Assembly (NCBI GenBank): GCA_947475715.1
Contig: CANJNY010000004.1
Span: forward strand, 1 to 64,000
Length of the DNA stretch: 64,000 bases
Source of the DNA: Prolixibacteraceae bacterium
Lineage (GTDB): Bacteria; Bacteroidota; Bacteroidia; Bacteroidales; Prolixibacteraceae
Direction of reading: 5' to 3'
Shown here in pieces: positions 8,419 to 18,487 of the stretch (its first letter is position 1; the number at the start of each line of letters is the position of its first letter). The notes below the pieces were generated by a model, which was given only the letters and a program-made list of their open reading frames with translations, had not been told where the DNA came from and did no database searches. Both the position numbers and the translations under genes were made by a program.

Positions 8419-8742
8419 TTATTTTACAAAATCCCAATATTCATCGACGCAATCTGTTGAAAGCTGATTCCAGTAAGCCGGGGATACCTTCTCTCCTTCA
8501 GGTGTTTTCAATGACATTTCGTACACCGCAATCACCGGATTAAAAACCAGATTCGTCGTGCCGATGGTAAAAGTTGCCGGTTCTCCCTCGATAATGGCTT
8601 CGTCAGCAACAAGTATTTCATAGTTGTTAAATTCCAGCAACGTCTTTAAAAAATCAAGACGATCTGCCTTTGCCCCTTTTTCAATAATCGTGCAACGAGT
8701 TCCGTTTATTTCCTCAACAATATGTTTTGCTCTCAGTGTCAT
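8419..8742 (-). CDS. Conserved small protein of unknown function, tail of the nuo cluster
   Basis: 107 residues, soluble, alpha/beta, without signal peptide or membrane segment. It contains an internal stretch around LKTLLEFNNYEILVADEAI, then a strand-rich half with FTIGTTNLVFNPVIAVYEMSL, and ends DEYWDFVK. I recognise no named family. It lies 72 bp after nuoN on the same strand, and no clear terminator separates them, so it may be the last gene of the nuo transcript. A role linked to complex I is only suggested by position. Confidence 0.6.
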   Translation of the reverse strand: MTLRAKHIVEEINGTRCTIIEKGAKADRLDFLKTLLEFNNYEILVADEAIIEGEPATFTIGTTNLVFNPVIAVYEMSLKTPEGEKVSPAYWNQLSTDCVDEYWDFVK

Positions 8743-8814
8743 GTTTTTTTGTTTTTAGCTTACTTTGGCAGTACCCGAAATGGATACCACCTGTTGAATT
8801 CGATTAAAATCGGG

Positions 8815-10242
8815 TTAATGAATAATCCCGAAACTCAGACTGTTGATTATCTCATAGATCTGACTCCAGAACCCAAGAATAAAGATTCCCAATCCGCTTA
8901 ATATTAATCCCGTCCTGGTTGCCAAATCGCTTTTAAAATAAGCCAGAGGAGTTTCATTCTTATTAATAAACATTGCCTTTACAACCAGCAGATAATAATA
9001 CAGGGAGACCGTTGCGTTTAAAACTGCAATAAAAACCAACCAGTAATAACCGGCAGATGCTGCAGAGGCAAAGAGGAAGAACTTACCAAAGAATCCGGCC
9101 ACCGGTGGAATACCGGCTAGCGAAAATAGCGCCAGCATCATCAACAGACTCAGTTTTGGGTTGGTGGCATATAATCCGTCATAATCATCCATTGACTCTT
9201 TACCAGTAACGGTCTGAATGGCAGAAACGACTCCGAAAGCACCCAGGTTTGAGAAGATATAAACAAGAACAAAATAAATCACCGAGGTCATCCCCAGAAT
9301 ATTTCCACCAAGGATACCAAGAAGGATAAAGCCTGCTTGGGCTATGGAGGAGAAAGCCAGGAACCGTTTCATGTTTTTCTGGCGTAAGGCGAACAGATTT
9401 CCGATCGTCATAGTCAGAACACTGATCAGATATAGGATATGATTATAGATTGGAGCAAGTTTATTGAAAACTGTAAACATTACAATAATCAGAATAAATG
9501 CGGCTGCACCCTTTGAAATGACAGATAAATAAGAGGTTACATTGATAGGAGCACCTTCATAAACGTCAGCGGTCCATAAGTGGAATGGAACCAGTGAGAT
9601 CTTAAAGGCCATGCCGGTAAAGAAGAAAATAAATGCCATTACCTGCATGGGTGAATTCTGATACAATTCCATGACCGTATCGTAATAGATCGATCCTGTT
9701 GAACCGTAAATAAGCGAAATTCCAAAAAGGAGTATTCCCGAAGAGAGTGCAGAACTTAGCAGTAACTTGATCCCCGCTTCAGCAGATTTAGTATTGTGAT
9801 GCGTATAAGCTGCAAGTGCGGCAACAGGAATTGTGGCTAACTCCAAACCAAGATAAAACATCAAAAAATCGCCTGATGAAATCATAAAATTCATACCGAT
9901 CAGCGTGGAGAATAACAGAATAAAATATTCACTGATCTTTTCCCTGTTCTCCTCCTTTTTTAACCAGGTTACCGATTGCAGAAGAATGATTAATACCCCG
10001 ACATTCAGAATGTTTTTCATCATCACCAGCAATGAATTAGTCCGGTACATACCACCGAAGAGGACGCTTTTATCGACCGGAAGGAAACCGACCAGGGTAT
10101 GGATAAAAAAGAGCGAGAGTGTTATCGGAATGATCAGATGCTTATCCCTGTTGTGAAGATTGAGGTCAATGATCAGCACTACCAATGCCAGCAAAGTGAG
10201 CATCAGTTCGTGTCTCATGGTCAGAATATCGCTAAAGTTCAT
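8815..10242 (-). CDS. nuoN: NADH-quinone oxidoreductase subunit N
   Basis: 475 residues with about 14 membrane segments. It is one of the three antiporter-like proton-pumping subunits of complex I. The conserved proton-antiporter core is visible, including the region KISLVPFHLWTADVYEGAP and the later FSLAGIPPVAGFFGKF. Length fits NuoN. It is the last clear nuo gene, 32 bp after nuoM. Confidence 0.95.
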   Translation of the reverse strand: MNFSDILTMRHELMLTLLALVVLIIDLNLHNRDKHLIIPITLSLFFIHTLVGFLPVDKSVLFGGMYRTNSLLVMMKNILNVGVLIILLQSVTWLKKEENREKISEYFILLFSTLIGMNFMISSGDFLMFYLGLELATIPVAALAAYTHHNTKSAEAGIKLLLSSALSSGILLFGISLIYGSTGSIYYDTVMELYQNSPMQVMAFIFFFTGMAFKISLVPFHLWTADVYEGAPINVTSYLSVISKGAAAFILIIVMFTVFNKLAPIYNHILYLISVLTMTIGNLFALRQKNMKRFLAFSSIAQAGFILLGILGGNILGMTSVIYFVLVYIFSNLGAFGVVSAIQTVTGKESMDDYDGLYATNPKLSLLMMLALFSLAGIPPVAGFFGKFFLFASAASAGYYWLVFIAVLNATVSLYYYLLVVKAMFINKNETPLAYFKSDLATRTGLILSGLGIFILGFWSQIYEIINSLSFGIIH

Positions 10243-10274
10243 AGAATATTATCTTATTAAACTGAATAATTCAA

Positions 10275-11789
10275 TTAAAACAAACTGGTTATCTGAATTG
10301 CAGAGAGCTTTTCAACAATCGGAGCAAGACTGAAATTGATCATATTGGTTAGCCAGAACGGAGCAACTCCAATTGCAGTAATTGCCAATACTAACGTGAT
10401 TGTTGAGATCCTTTCATACCATTTAGCATCATCAAGATGAAGGAAATGGTCATTTTTAATAGGCCCCATTAATAAAAGACCTACAACCCGAAGAATATAA
10501 ACGGCAGTAATAACAATCGACGAGGCGGCTACAATAGTAATAACGCGATGAAAGACATCCACATGCTGGAAAGCTCCGGTGAAAATAATCATCTCTGCCA
10601 CAAAGCCGCTGAATCCCGGAAGCCCAAGAGAAGCCAGACCGGCGATCACATAAACAACACCTAAGAAAGGGATTACCTTCATCAGACCACCCATCTCCTG
10701 TATGATACGGGTATGTGTCCGGCCATAAATCATCCCGATCAGAGCGAAGAAGAGGGCTGTCATCAAACCATGAGAGATCATCTGAACAATGGCACCATTC
10801 ATCGCAGTCTGGTTCATCATCAGAACTGCAAAGAGTACAAGACCGCAGTGGCTTACCGATGAATAGGCATTAATATATTTAAGGTCGTTTTGAACCGCGG
10901 CGGAAAATGCACCGTAAACAACACTGACCGATGTAAGAATAAGGAAAATCCAGGCTTGTTCGTGAGCAGCTTCAGGCATAAGAAAAATCGCAACGCGAAA
11001 CGCGCCATAGCCTCCAAGTTTCATTAATACTCCGGCATGAAGCATCGAAACAGCAGTCGGCGCTGAGGCATGACCATCGGGAGACCAGGTATGAAATGGG
11101 AAGAGCGCACCAAGAATACCAAACCCAATAAAAGTGAATTGGAAGAGAAAGCGTTGCATCTGAATCGGAATCCGTATTTTAGATATCTCCAGCAAATTAA
11201 AGGTTAAATGGGTGTGATCTGGCGAGGAGAAGAAATAAATTCCCAAGATTCCCACCATGAGCATTGCCGAACCTGCCATTAACATTAAGGTCAACTTCAT
11301 CGCCGAATATTCCTTCGGACCACTACCCCAGATTCCAATTAGGAGGTACATGGGGATCACCGCTAATTCATAAAATAGGAACATCGTGAAAAGGTCCACC
11401 GAGATAAAGAATCCGAAAACTCCTGAAGCCAGAATAATCAATGAAATAAAAAACTCCCGCGGCAAATAGGTCACCTTCCAGGATGCGAATATCCCCGCAA
11501 ACACCACAATCCCCGTAAGGGCGATCATCGCCACCGAAATACCATCCACACCCAGGGAATAATGAATATTTAAAGTTGGAAACCAAAGGGCATCATAGGT
11601 AAAGAGCATTGCAGCGGTATTTCCGGTAGCCCGCTCTTTCAGGTAAAGATATACCAGAATAAACGACAAAATCATTTGAACTCCCATTCCAATCGCAGAT
11701 ACGAGCCTTGATTGCTTTAAATCCTTTGTCAGCACAATGCCAACAACAGTGAGAATAGGAATGACAATAAATAAATTAAGTATATTCAT
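10275..11789 (-). CDS. nuoM: NADH-quinone oxidoreductase subunit M
   Basis: 504 residues, a membrane-embedded antiporter-like subunit. Characteristic segments are FYELAVIPMYLLIGIWG (with the conserved membrane glutamate), FPFHTWSPDGHASAPTAVSMLHAGVLMKLGGYG and GLASLGLPGFSGFVAE. Length and motifs distinguish it from NuoL and NuoN. It follows nuoL after 15 bp. Confidence 0.96.
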   Translation of the reverse strand: MNILNLFIVIPILTVVGIVLTKDLKQSRLVSAIGMGVQMILSFILVYLYLKERATGNTAAMLFTYDALWFPTLNIHYSLGVDGISVAMIALTGIVVFAGIFASWKVTYLPREFFISLIILASGVFGFFISVDLFTMFLFYELAVIPMYLLIGIWGSGPKEYSAMKLTLMLMAGSAMLMVGILGIYFFSSPDHTHLTFNLLEISKIRIPIQMQRFLFQFTFIGFGILGALFPFHTWSPDGHASAPTAVSMLHAGVLMKLGGYGAFRVAIFLMPEAAHEQAWIFLILTSVSVVYGAFSAAVQNDLKYINAYSSVSHCGLVLFAVLMMNQTAMNGAIVQMISHGLMTALFFALIGMIYGRTHTRIIQEMGGLMKVIPFLGVVYVIAGLASLGLPGFSGFVAEMIIFTGAFQHVDVFHRVITIVAASSIVITAVYILRVVGLLLMGPIKNDHFLHLDDAKWYERISTITLVLAITAIGVAPFWLTNMINFSLAPIVEKLSAIQITSLF

Positions 11790-11804
11790 CTTATATTCAG
11801 TTTC

Positions 11805-13721
11805 TTAAGTAAGGTAAACAAAAATAAGGACTAAGATTACAGTACCACCTACAAACACATAAGCATATTGCTGAAGTTTTCCCGATTGAAGGCCTTTTAT
11901 GGCATAGGCAGCATAGACCGTCATTCCGGCAATTCCGTTCATTGTGCCATCGACAATATGCCGGTCGAACCATGCAATCGGATCCGAAATATAACGGAAG
12001 ATGATCTTGCGGGTGACAAAGAGGTAAACTTCATCCATATAGAATTTGCGGTGTGCCCAATTATAAAGATGCTTGAATGTGGCTGCAATTTTATCGGGAA
12101 TAGCAGACTCATTTTTATACATCACTGTTGCGATGGCAATTCCGATAACACCAATCAGAACCGAAGGAATTGCGATCATCCAGTCGATATGTGATTCAAA
12201 TCCTATTCCATCGGAGGTAACCAGATTGTGAAAAGGGAGAAAACCTGCGAAAACAGAACCGAATGCAAGAATCATCAGCGGGATTGTCATCACCAGTGGT
12301 GACTCATGCGGGGTGTGATGATAGTGAGTCTTTTTACCCCAGAATATTCCATAATATAGGCGGAACATATAAAAGGCAGTCAACCCGGCAACGATATATT
12401 CGATTGCAAAAAGGATTTTATTACTGTGGAATGCGGCAACTAAAATTTCATCTTTACTGAAGAATCCCGAGAACGGTGGTATACCTGCGATAGTAAGACA
12501 AGCGATTAAAAATGTGATATGGGTAATGGGTAAATATTTGCGAAGATTTCCCATGTCCTTAATTTCATTACTGTGAACAGCATGAATTACAGCTCCAGCT
12601 CCAAGGAATAACAATGCCTTAAACATTGCATGGGTGAACAGGTGGAAGTTGGATGCCATAAATCCCAGGCCCTCTTCGCCTCCAAAACCAGAAACACCAA
12701 GCGAAAGCATCATATAACCAATCTGCGACATGGTTGAAAACGCGAGTACCCGTTTAATATCGGTTTGGGTACAGGCGATTACTGCGGCGAAAATCGAAGA
12801 AAATCCACCTATCCATGCCACCACATGAAGGGCATCGGGTGCAGCAAGGGCGTAAACCGGAAAAAGACGGGCAACCAGATAAACACCTGCAACAACCATC
12901 GTTGCAGCATGAATCAAGGCAGAAACCGGTGTCGGGCCCTCCATGGCATCGGGTAACCAAATATGGAACGGGAACATCGCCGATTTACCGGCGCCACCCA
13001 CGAATATGAAAATCAGTGACCAGGTTAACACCGACATTCCCATGAATGCAGCACCTCCCAGGGATGCAATAGCAGGTCCGTGAGGATCTGTAAGGGTCTG
13101 AAAATCGTAAGTTCCGGTGTTGAACGAAAGCATCAGGATACCGATCAGGAACCCAAGGTCAGCAAATCGGGTTACGATAAATGCTTTCTTGGAAGCAGCT
13201 ACCGCACTCGGTTTCTCGTAATAATAACCAATCAGCAGGAAGGAGGAGACTCCCACGAGCTCCCAGAAGATATACATCTGAAAGATATTGGTTGCCAATA
13301 CCAATCCCAGCATCGAAAAGCTGAACAGGGAGAGGAACGAGAAGAACCTGTAAAAACCGGGATCGCCCTTCATATAACCAATACTGTAAATATGCACCAT
13401 CAGCGACACCGTTGTAATAACCACCAACATCATCACTGAGATCGGGTCAATTAAAACACCCAGATGAATGGTTAGCTTTTCGGTCAGATGCAGCCATGAG
13501 ACTTCAAATGCCTTGATTGAAGCATAGGATGTTCCGGCAACATGTCCCGTCCAAAAATACCTGATAGCAGTAGCATATGCAAGAATTGCACCAATCCCAA
13601 GTCCTGAAGTCCCGATCAGCCCCGAAACCACAGGTTTCATTTTATGCCCCGTAAGTCCGAGCAACAGGAACATAAACAAAGGGATCAGCGGAATAAGTAA
13701 AGTATACGTATAATCGGCCAT
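11805..13721 (-). CDS. nuoL: NADH-quinone oxidoreductase subunit L
   Basis: 638 residues, the largest antiporter-like subunit, with a C-terminal extension expected to form the lateral helix. Diagnostic blocks are FWELVGVSSFLLIGYYYEKPSA, SAMFPFHIWLPDAMEGPTPVSALIHAATMVVAGVYL (split here only for naming) and HAMFKALLFLGAGAVIHA. It lies between nuoK (32 bp gap) and nuoM (15 bp gap). Long antisense frames across it are shadows. Confidence 0.97.
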   Translation of the reverse strand: MADYTYTLLIPLIPLFMFLLLGLTGHKMKPVVSGLIGTSGLGIGAILAYATAIRYFWTGHVAGTSYASIKAFEVSWLHLTEKLTIHLGVLIDPISVMMLVVITTVSLMVHIYSIGYMKGDPGFYRFFSFLSLFSFSMLGLVLATNIFQMYIFWELVGVSSFLLIGYYYEKPSAVAASKKAFIVTRFADLGFLIGILMLSFNTGTYDFQTLTDPHGPAIASLGGAAFMGMSVLTWSLIFIFVGGAGKSAMFPFHIWLPDAMEGPTPVSALIHAATMVVAGVYLVARLFPVYALAAPDALHVVAWIGGFSSIFAAVIACTQTDIKRVLAFSTMSQIGYMMLSLGVSGFGGEEGLGFMASNFHLFTHAMFKALLFLGAGAVIHAVHSNEIKDMGNLRKYLPITHITFLIACLTIAGIPPFSGFFSKDEILVAAFHSNKILFAIEYIVAGLTAFYMFRLYYGIFWGKKTHYHHTPHESPLVMTIPLMILAFGSVFAGFLPFHNLVTSDGIGFESHIDWMIAIPSVLIGVIGIAIATVMYKNESAIPDKIAATFKHLYNWAHRKFYMDEVYLFVTRKIIFRYISDPIAWFDRHIVDGTMNGIAGMTVYAAYAIKGLQSGKLQQYAYVFVGGTVILVLIFVYLT

Positions 13722-13753
13722 AACTGATAATTCTCTTTACGGTTATTAAATTT

Positions 13754-14071
13754 TCAATATTTCATTTCATCGACATTTTCAACATCGATTGATTTAAAAT
13801 TACGGTATATATTGATAATGATTGCGATCGCAACGGCTGCCTCTGCAGCAGCAACCGCAACAACAATCAGCATAAAGAAATGCCCCTGAAGCTGTTGTGG
13901 ATAGAGATAACGGTTAAAAGCCACAAAATTGATATTGACCGAATTAAGAATTAACTCGACAGACATAAGCATGGTAATCAGATTTCTGCGGGTGAGAAAA
14001 CCATAGATGCCTATAAAAAACATCAGGGTACTGATTATTAAATAATAGCTGAGCGGAATGTTCTGGATCAT
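13754..14071 (-). CDS. nuoK: NADH-quinone oxidoreductase subunit K
   Basis: 105 residues with three membrane helices, the size expected for NuoK. The conserved glutamates of the membrane arm are present in MLMSVELILNSVNINFV and VAAAEAAVAIAI. It lies 46 bp downstream of nuoJ. Confidence 0.96.
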   Translation of the reverse strand: MIQNIPLSYYLIISTLMFFIGIYGFLTRRNLITMLMSVELILNSVNINFVAFNRYLYPQQLQGHFFMLIVVAVAAAEAAVAIAIIINIYRNFKSIDVENVDEMKY

Positions 14072-14117
14072 ATGAAAGTTGAATTAACTGAACTTTAATT
14101 AATTGATTAACAGAAAA

Positions 14118-14633
14118 TTATTTCTTAAGCATTTTTTCCTTTTTAGCCACCACGATCGCTCCGATCATTGCAGCAAGCAGAAGCACTGAAACGACCTCAA
14201 AAGGGAGTGCGTAACCATCCCTGTTATAAGAGACCAGGGCATTACCCACATCGGTAATATTGAAATGAGGATCTGCTGCACTACTGGGAACGAAGGTAAA
14301 CCTCAGAATTGTCATCAATGTCAGGGTAGCACCTGCCACAGTTGCCAGTGCAGAAAGGAGACTCTGTTTTAACGGGGCCATTACCGCCCGCTCACTCACA
14401 TGACTGGTCAGCAGGATCGAAAAGATGATTAACACCACAATACCTCCGGCATAGACCGTTAACTGGACGGCAGCAAGGAAATTGTAATTGAGTGCAAAAT
14501 ACAATCCGGCTGTTGAAATAAGGACAAACAGCAGAAAAACGGCGGCCCGAAGGATCTTCCTGCTCGTAACTGTGAGCAACGAGAAAATCACAATCATTGC
14601 ACCAAACAGAAAAAACATGACTTGATTAAGCAT
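14118..14633 (-). CDS. nuoJ: NADH-quinone oxidoreductase subunit J
   Basis: 171 residues with five predicted membrane helices. The conserved region LTVYAGGIVVLIIFSILLTS, which contains the pi-bulge helix TM3 of NuoJ, is clear. It sits between nuoI and nuoK as in other nuo operons. Confidence 0.95.
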   Translation of the reverse strand: MLNQVMFFLFGAMIVIFSLLTVTSRKILRAAVFLLFVLISTAGLYFALNYNFLAAVQLTVYAGGIVVLIIFSILLTSHVSERAVMAPLKQSLLSALATVAGATLTLMTILRFTFVPSSAADPHFNITDVGNALVSYNRDGYALPFEVVSVLLLAAMIGAIVVAKKEKMLKK

Positions 14634-14656
14634 AACTCTTATTCTTTATATTCTGA

Positions 14657-15139
14657 TTATTCTTTTACCCCTTCAGCAATCTTCGATCCCGGTTGGTTAA
14701 GAACCTTAGTAAGCAAGGCACGGTCCCAGACTGCATGTTCGAATTTTTGACCCATTACGATTGCTCCGGTAGGACAAGCCTTCACGCAAAGGTTACACAG
14801 GGTACACATCCCCAGGTGATAAATATGCTGATCGATGATTCGCTTCTTTTTCCCCTCAGGAGTTAATATTGATTTTGAAATGATTTCAATTGAACCGTTG
14901 GGACAGTTGATTTCGCAAATCCCGCAGCCGGTGCACAAGTGTTCATTATTCTCAGTGTGTGGCATAATCACCTCACCCCGAAAGCGTTCAAACATCACCA
15001 ATGTATCACGGTTTTCCGGATATTGTTGTGTTACATGATTCCATGGGGTAAAGAAGTACTTTGCAGTAACTTTCATCCCAACAAGAAGAGTCCACAACCC
15101 TTTAAAGACTGAAACAATATATTCGATAAAAGACTTCAT
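14657..15139 (-). CDS. nuoI: NADH-quinone oxidoreductase subunit I (two 4Fe-4S clusters)
   Basis: 160 residues. Two ferredoxin-type motifs are present, CTGCGICEINCP and CTLCNLCVKACP, which hold the N6a and N6b clusters that carry electrons towards NuoB. The N-terminal part has an amphipathic segment typical of NuoI. Spacing to nuoH is 17 bp. With NuoEFG absent, an external donor must deliver electrons close to this subunit or to NuoB/C/D. Confidence 0.96.
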   Translation of the reverse strand: MKSFIEYIVSVFKGLWTLLVGMKVTAKYFFTPWNHVTQQYPENRDTLVMFERFRGEVIMPHTENNEHLCTGCGICEINCPNGSIEIISKSILTPEGKKKRIIDQHIYHLGMCTLCNLCVKACPTGAIVMGQKFEHAVWDRALLTKVLNQPGSKIAEGVKE

Positions 15140-15156
15140 ATCTACTTATAAATCAG

Positions 15157-16245
15157 TTAAAAATGAAATTTCGTCAGCACTACCAGCGCCATTAGTAAAA
15201 TATTTACCAGGTTAATAGGGAGCAGATATTTCCACTCCAGTGTCAGTATCTGGTCAACACGTAAGCGGGGGAATGTCCATTTGAACCACATGATAATAAA
15301 AATCACAAACAAGACCTTTCCGAAGAACCAGACCACTGGGGGAATAAAATCCATCACGTGATTAAATGATTCCAGATTACCAAAATGCAATGGCATCCAT
15401 CCACCCAGAAACACGGTTGCCGCAACAGCTGAGATGATAAAGAGATTGATATACTCTGCAAGGAAGAACATAGCAAATTTCACACCCGAATACTCGGTAT
15501 GGAATCCGGCAACCAGTTCCGACTCGGCCTCAGCAAGGTCAAAAGGACCCCGGTTTGTTTCGGCGGTTCCTGCAATGAGGAAGATAATGAAAGCGATCAT
15601 GGCCGGAATATGCCCTGAAAATATATACCAGGCGTCGCGCTGACCTTCAACGATCGTAGAGAACTGCATTGATCCGGCAAAAACAACCATGGTGAGCAGC
15701 GACAACGAGACTGACAACTCATAGCTAAGTATCTGAGCACCGCTTCGCATCGCTCCGATAAGTGAATATTTGTTATTACTCGACCACCCTGCAATAAGGA
15801 TACCGATAACACCCACCGAGGAGACCGCAGTGAGGTAGAAAATACCGATGTCAAAATCGAAAGATTGTAATCCTGGAGCAAAAGGTAATATCGCAATTGC
15901 CATAAAAGAAGCAATGATTACAATAAAAGGGGCGATGTTATAAAGAAACCAGTCAGCCTTGCGAGGCATAATCAGCTCTTTCATTAACAGCTTAATAAAG
16001 TCAGCGATTGTCTGAAGCAGCCCCCAGGGTCCAACCCTCATTGGTCCAAGTCGTTGCTGGAATGCGGCACATACTTTGCGTTCGGCATAAACCAGAAACA
16101 ATCCAAAAAGAGCTACAAATAAAAGGTAAGTCACCCCTACGATTATCCATTCAATGGTTGTAGCGACAACAGGTGAAAAACTTTCTGCCAATCCCACATG
16201 AATACTGTGAGTCAACGTTGTAAAGTCGTAAATATTAAATGCCAT
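15157..16245 (-). CDS. nuoH: NADH-quinone oxidoreductase subunit H
   Basis: 362 residues, eight or nine membrane helices, the heel subunit that forms the quinone channel. The conserved sequences [23 protein letters not shown] and [25 protein letters not shown] are intact. It follows nuoD directly, where nuoE, nuoF and nuoG would sit in a 14-gene operon. Confidence 0.97.
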   Translation of the reverse strand: MAFNIYDFTTLTHSIHVGLAESFSPVVATTIEWIIVGVTYLLFVALFGLFLVYAERKVCAAFQQRLGPMRVGPWGLLQTIADFIKLLMKELIMPRKADWFLYNIAPFIVIIASFMAIAILPFAPGLQSFDFDIGIFYLTAVSSVGVIGILIAGWSSNNKYSLIGAMRSGAQILSYELSVSLSLLTMVVFAGSMQFSTIVEGQRDAWYIFSGHIPAMIAFIIFLIAGTAETNRGPFDLAEAESELVAGFHTEYSGVKFAMFFLAEYINLFIISAVAATVFLGGWMPLHFGNLESFNHVMDFIPPVVWFFGKVLFVIFIIMWFKWTFPRLRVDQILTLEWKYLLPINLVNILLMALVVLTKFHF

Positions 16246-16287
16246 ATTGAAAATATCTTAAGCGTCAGTGTTGATCTTCAATGTTTA

Positions 16288-17421
16288 TTAACGGTCAATA
16301 TCGGGAATAATCAGGTCGAGTGTCGACATAATTGCAACCAGGTCGGCAATTTTGTGCCCTTTGGCCATCTTGTTCAGCGCGAACATGTTCGAAAAACCGG
16401 GTGACCGAAATTTAACACGGTATGGATTCTTCTTTCCATCACTCACAATATAAACCCCAAATTCACCTCTGGCCGATTCAACCCGTTGATAAAATTCACC
16501 CTCAGGAAGTTTAATCACCCCCTTCATCTTAACAGCATAATCGCCTTCAGGAATATTATCAATCAATTGCTCGATGATGGATAATGATTCGTACATCTCT
16601 AAAATACGCACTTCATACCGTGCCAGCGTATCGCAGCGATGGTCGAGGATCTCATTAAATTTCACGAATGGATAAGCACTGTAAGGGTGGTGTTTCCGCA
16701 TATCGCATGAAAAGCCTGAAGCTCTTCCTGATGGTCCGGTGACCCCAAAATCAATTGCATCTTTTAGTGACAGATGGCCTATCCCTTCAGCACGCTCCCT
16801 AAGAATCACATTGCCTGAAAGCAACTTATCGTATTCCGGAAGTTTTGTTCTGAAGTAGGTGATAAATTCTTTTACCCGCTTTTGAAAATTTGGGTGAATA
16901 TCGAACATCAACCCGCCGGGGGTGCTGTAACTGACCGTCATTCGGGCTCCGCAGGTCTCCTCGAAGATGTCGAGAATCTTCTCCCGATCGCGAAGACCAT
17001 AAAAGAATGTGGTTAAGGCCCCCATATCCATTCCAAACACACACCACCACAACTGATGCGAGGCCAGACGGCTTAACTCATCCATAATGGTGCGGATATA
17101 TTTGACCCGGTCGGGCACTTCAACCTGAAGTGCCTTTTCAACGCATAAGGCGACAGCTTCGTTGTTCATGTGAGCCGAAAGGTAATCCATACGGTCGGTC
17201 AAATGGATAATCTGCGGATAGCTTATCGCCTCACACATTTTCTCAATTCCGCTATGAATGTAACCTGTATGAGGCTGAACATTAAGAACCTTCTCACCTT
17301 CAAGTCTGACAAGCAAACGTAACACGCCATGTGTTGAAGGGTGCTGCGGACCCATATTGACCAGATACTCATCTGTGGCAAGCCTGTCGTTATTAATAAT
17401 GACTTCTCTTATTTCGGACAT
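16288..17421 (-). CDS. nuoD: NADH-quinone oxidoreductase subunit D
   Basis: 377 residues, the 49-kDa subunit, related to the [NiFe]-hydrogenase large subunit and forming the quinone-binding site with NuoB. The QHPSTHGVLRLLVRLEGE and RMDYLSAHMNNEA blocks are intact. In many Bacteroides nuoC and nuoD are fused; here they are separate genes 4 bp apart. Confidence 0.96.
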   Translation of the reverse strand: MSEIREVIINNDRLATDEYLVNMGPQHPSTHGVLRLLVRLEGEKVLNVQPHTGYIHSGIEKMCEAISYPQIIHLTDRMDYLSAHMNNEAVALCVEKALQVEVPDRVKYIRTIMDELSRLASHQLWWCVFGMDMGALTTFFYGLRDREKILDIFEETCGARMTVSYSTPGGLMFDIHPNFQKRVKEFITYFRTKLPEYDKLLSGNVILRERAEGIGHLSLKDAIDFGVTGPSGRASGFSCDMRKHHPYSAYPFVKFNEILDHRCDTLARYEVRILEMYESLSIIEQLIDNIPEGDYAVKMKGVIKLPEGEFYQRVESARGEFGVYIVSDGKKNPYRVKFRSPGFSNMFALNKMAKGHKIADLVAIMSTLDLIIPDIDR

Positions 17422-17425
17422 AATT

Positions 17426-17890
17426 CTATCGTTCTACAATTCGTACTTCGTCCACATAATCTTTTCGCAGGGGAAAACCCCAGCCATCGTCCAGAAAAAG
17501 ACGGCGTAAATCGGTATGGTTGTTGAAATGGATTCCAAGTAAATCATAAGCTTCGCGCTCGTGATATTTTGCAGTAATCCAAACATCACTCACGGTATCT
17601 ATAACCGGATTGACCCGGTCTGCTGTTCGAACCTTCAGAACCATCATGTGCCTGTGCACTGTTGAATCCAGGTGGTAGACGATTCCCATATTTTCAGCAT
17701 AATCGACTCCGGTAAGACAGAAAAGATAGTCGAACGAAATCTCATCCAGCTGTTTTAACTGCCGGGCAGTCTTATTGAGTGCGGCATTTGTAACTATCAT
17801 CTCAACATATTGAGGTCCGGGTTTAATCTCAGCCTCAGGAAACCTCTCGGTCAGATAGGATTGTAATTCTTCGTTAGTCATAAAACCCAA
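17426..17890 (-). CDS. nuoC: NADH-quinone oxidoreductase subunit C
   Basis: 154 residues, the 30-kDa peripheral-arm subunit. The signature YHEREAYDLLGIHFNNHTDLRRLFLDDGW with the following FPLRKDYV is complete. It is separated from nuoB by 3 bp and from nuoD by 4 bp, so the three are translationally linked. Confidence 0.96.
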   Translation of the reverse strand: MGFMTNEELQSYLTERFPEAEIKPGPQYVEMIVTNAALNKTARQLKQLDEISFDYLFCLTGVDYAENMGIVYHLDSTVHRHMMVLKVRTADRVNPVIDTVSDVWITAKYHEREAYDLLGIHFNNHTDLRRLFLDDGWGFPLRKDYVDEVRIVER

Positions 17891-17893
17891 TAT

Positions 17894-18487
17894 TTAAAGA
17901 GAAGATTTATCAGAATTAATTGGCTTAGCTTCCAGGTATTTAACCTTTCCGAAATTTTTTGTGCTCTTTATTTTCTTTTGCAACTGCATCAGGCCATAAA
18001 GAAATGCCTCGGGGCGCGGAGGACAACCGGGAACATAAACATCAACCGGAATCACATGGTCGGCACCTTTGACAATGGCATAGGAGTTATAATAAAACGG
18101 CCCTCCGGAGACTGCGCAGGCACCCATTGCAATCACATATTTCGGTTCCGGCATCTGATCATATAACCGTCTTAGCACTGGCGCCATTTTGTAATTAATT
18201 GTTCCTGAGATTACTATCAAATCGGCCTGTCGTGGTGAAGGGCGTGCAACTTCTGCCCCAAACCGGGCAAAGTCGTGACGCGATGCCCCGGCAGCCATAA
18301 ACTCAATCGCACAACATCTGGTCCCAAAGGTTAACGGCCATAATGAATTAGCCCTCGCCCAATTGACCAGCGCATCTAACTGCGCCAGTATAATACCTCC
18401 CCCTTCGTATTCCGCAACAATTGGGTAATCGTTCTTCCCGAAATCGCTTTTTTTATTTACTCCCATCTTAACGCATGTTTTTTCCAT
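17894..18487 (-). CDS. nuoB: NADH-quinone oxidoreductase subunit B (N2 cluster)
   Basis: 197 residues. It carries the four cysteines of the N2 4Fe-4S cluster: the tandem pair in [12 protein letters not shown], one in [12 protein letters not shown] and one in [10 protein letters not shown]. The ATG at 18487 overlaps nuoA by 31 bp; an internal ATG at 18466 would reduce the overlap to 10 bp and is equally plausible. The family N-terminus is variable, so the start is not decided by homology. Confidence 0.95.
   Translation of the reverse strand: MEKTCVKMGVNKKSDFGKNDYPIVAEYEGGGIILAQLDALVNWARANSLWPLTFGTRCCAIEFMAAGASRHDFARFGAEVARPSPRQADLIVISGTINYKMAPVLRRLYDQMPEPKYVIAMGACAVSGGPFYYNSYAIVKGADHVIPVDVYVPGCPPRPEAFLYGLMQLQKKIKSTKNFGKVKYLEAKPINSDKSSL

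Noticed and set aside
11868-13439. Long plus-strand frames opposite nuoL (up to 119 codons)
   Set aside because: They are antisense shadows of a strongly conserved gene, with unnatural composition (Cys, His and Gln clusters).
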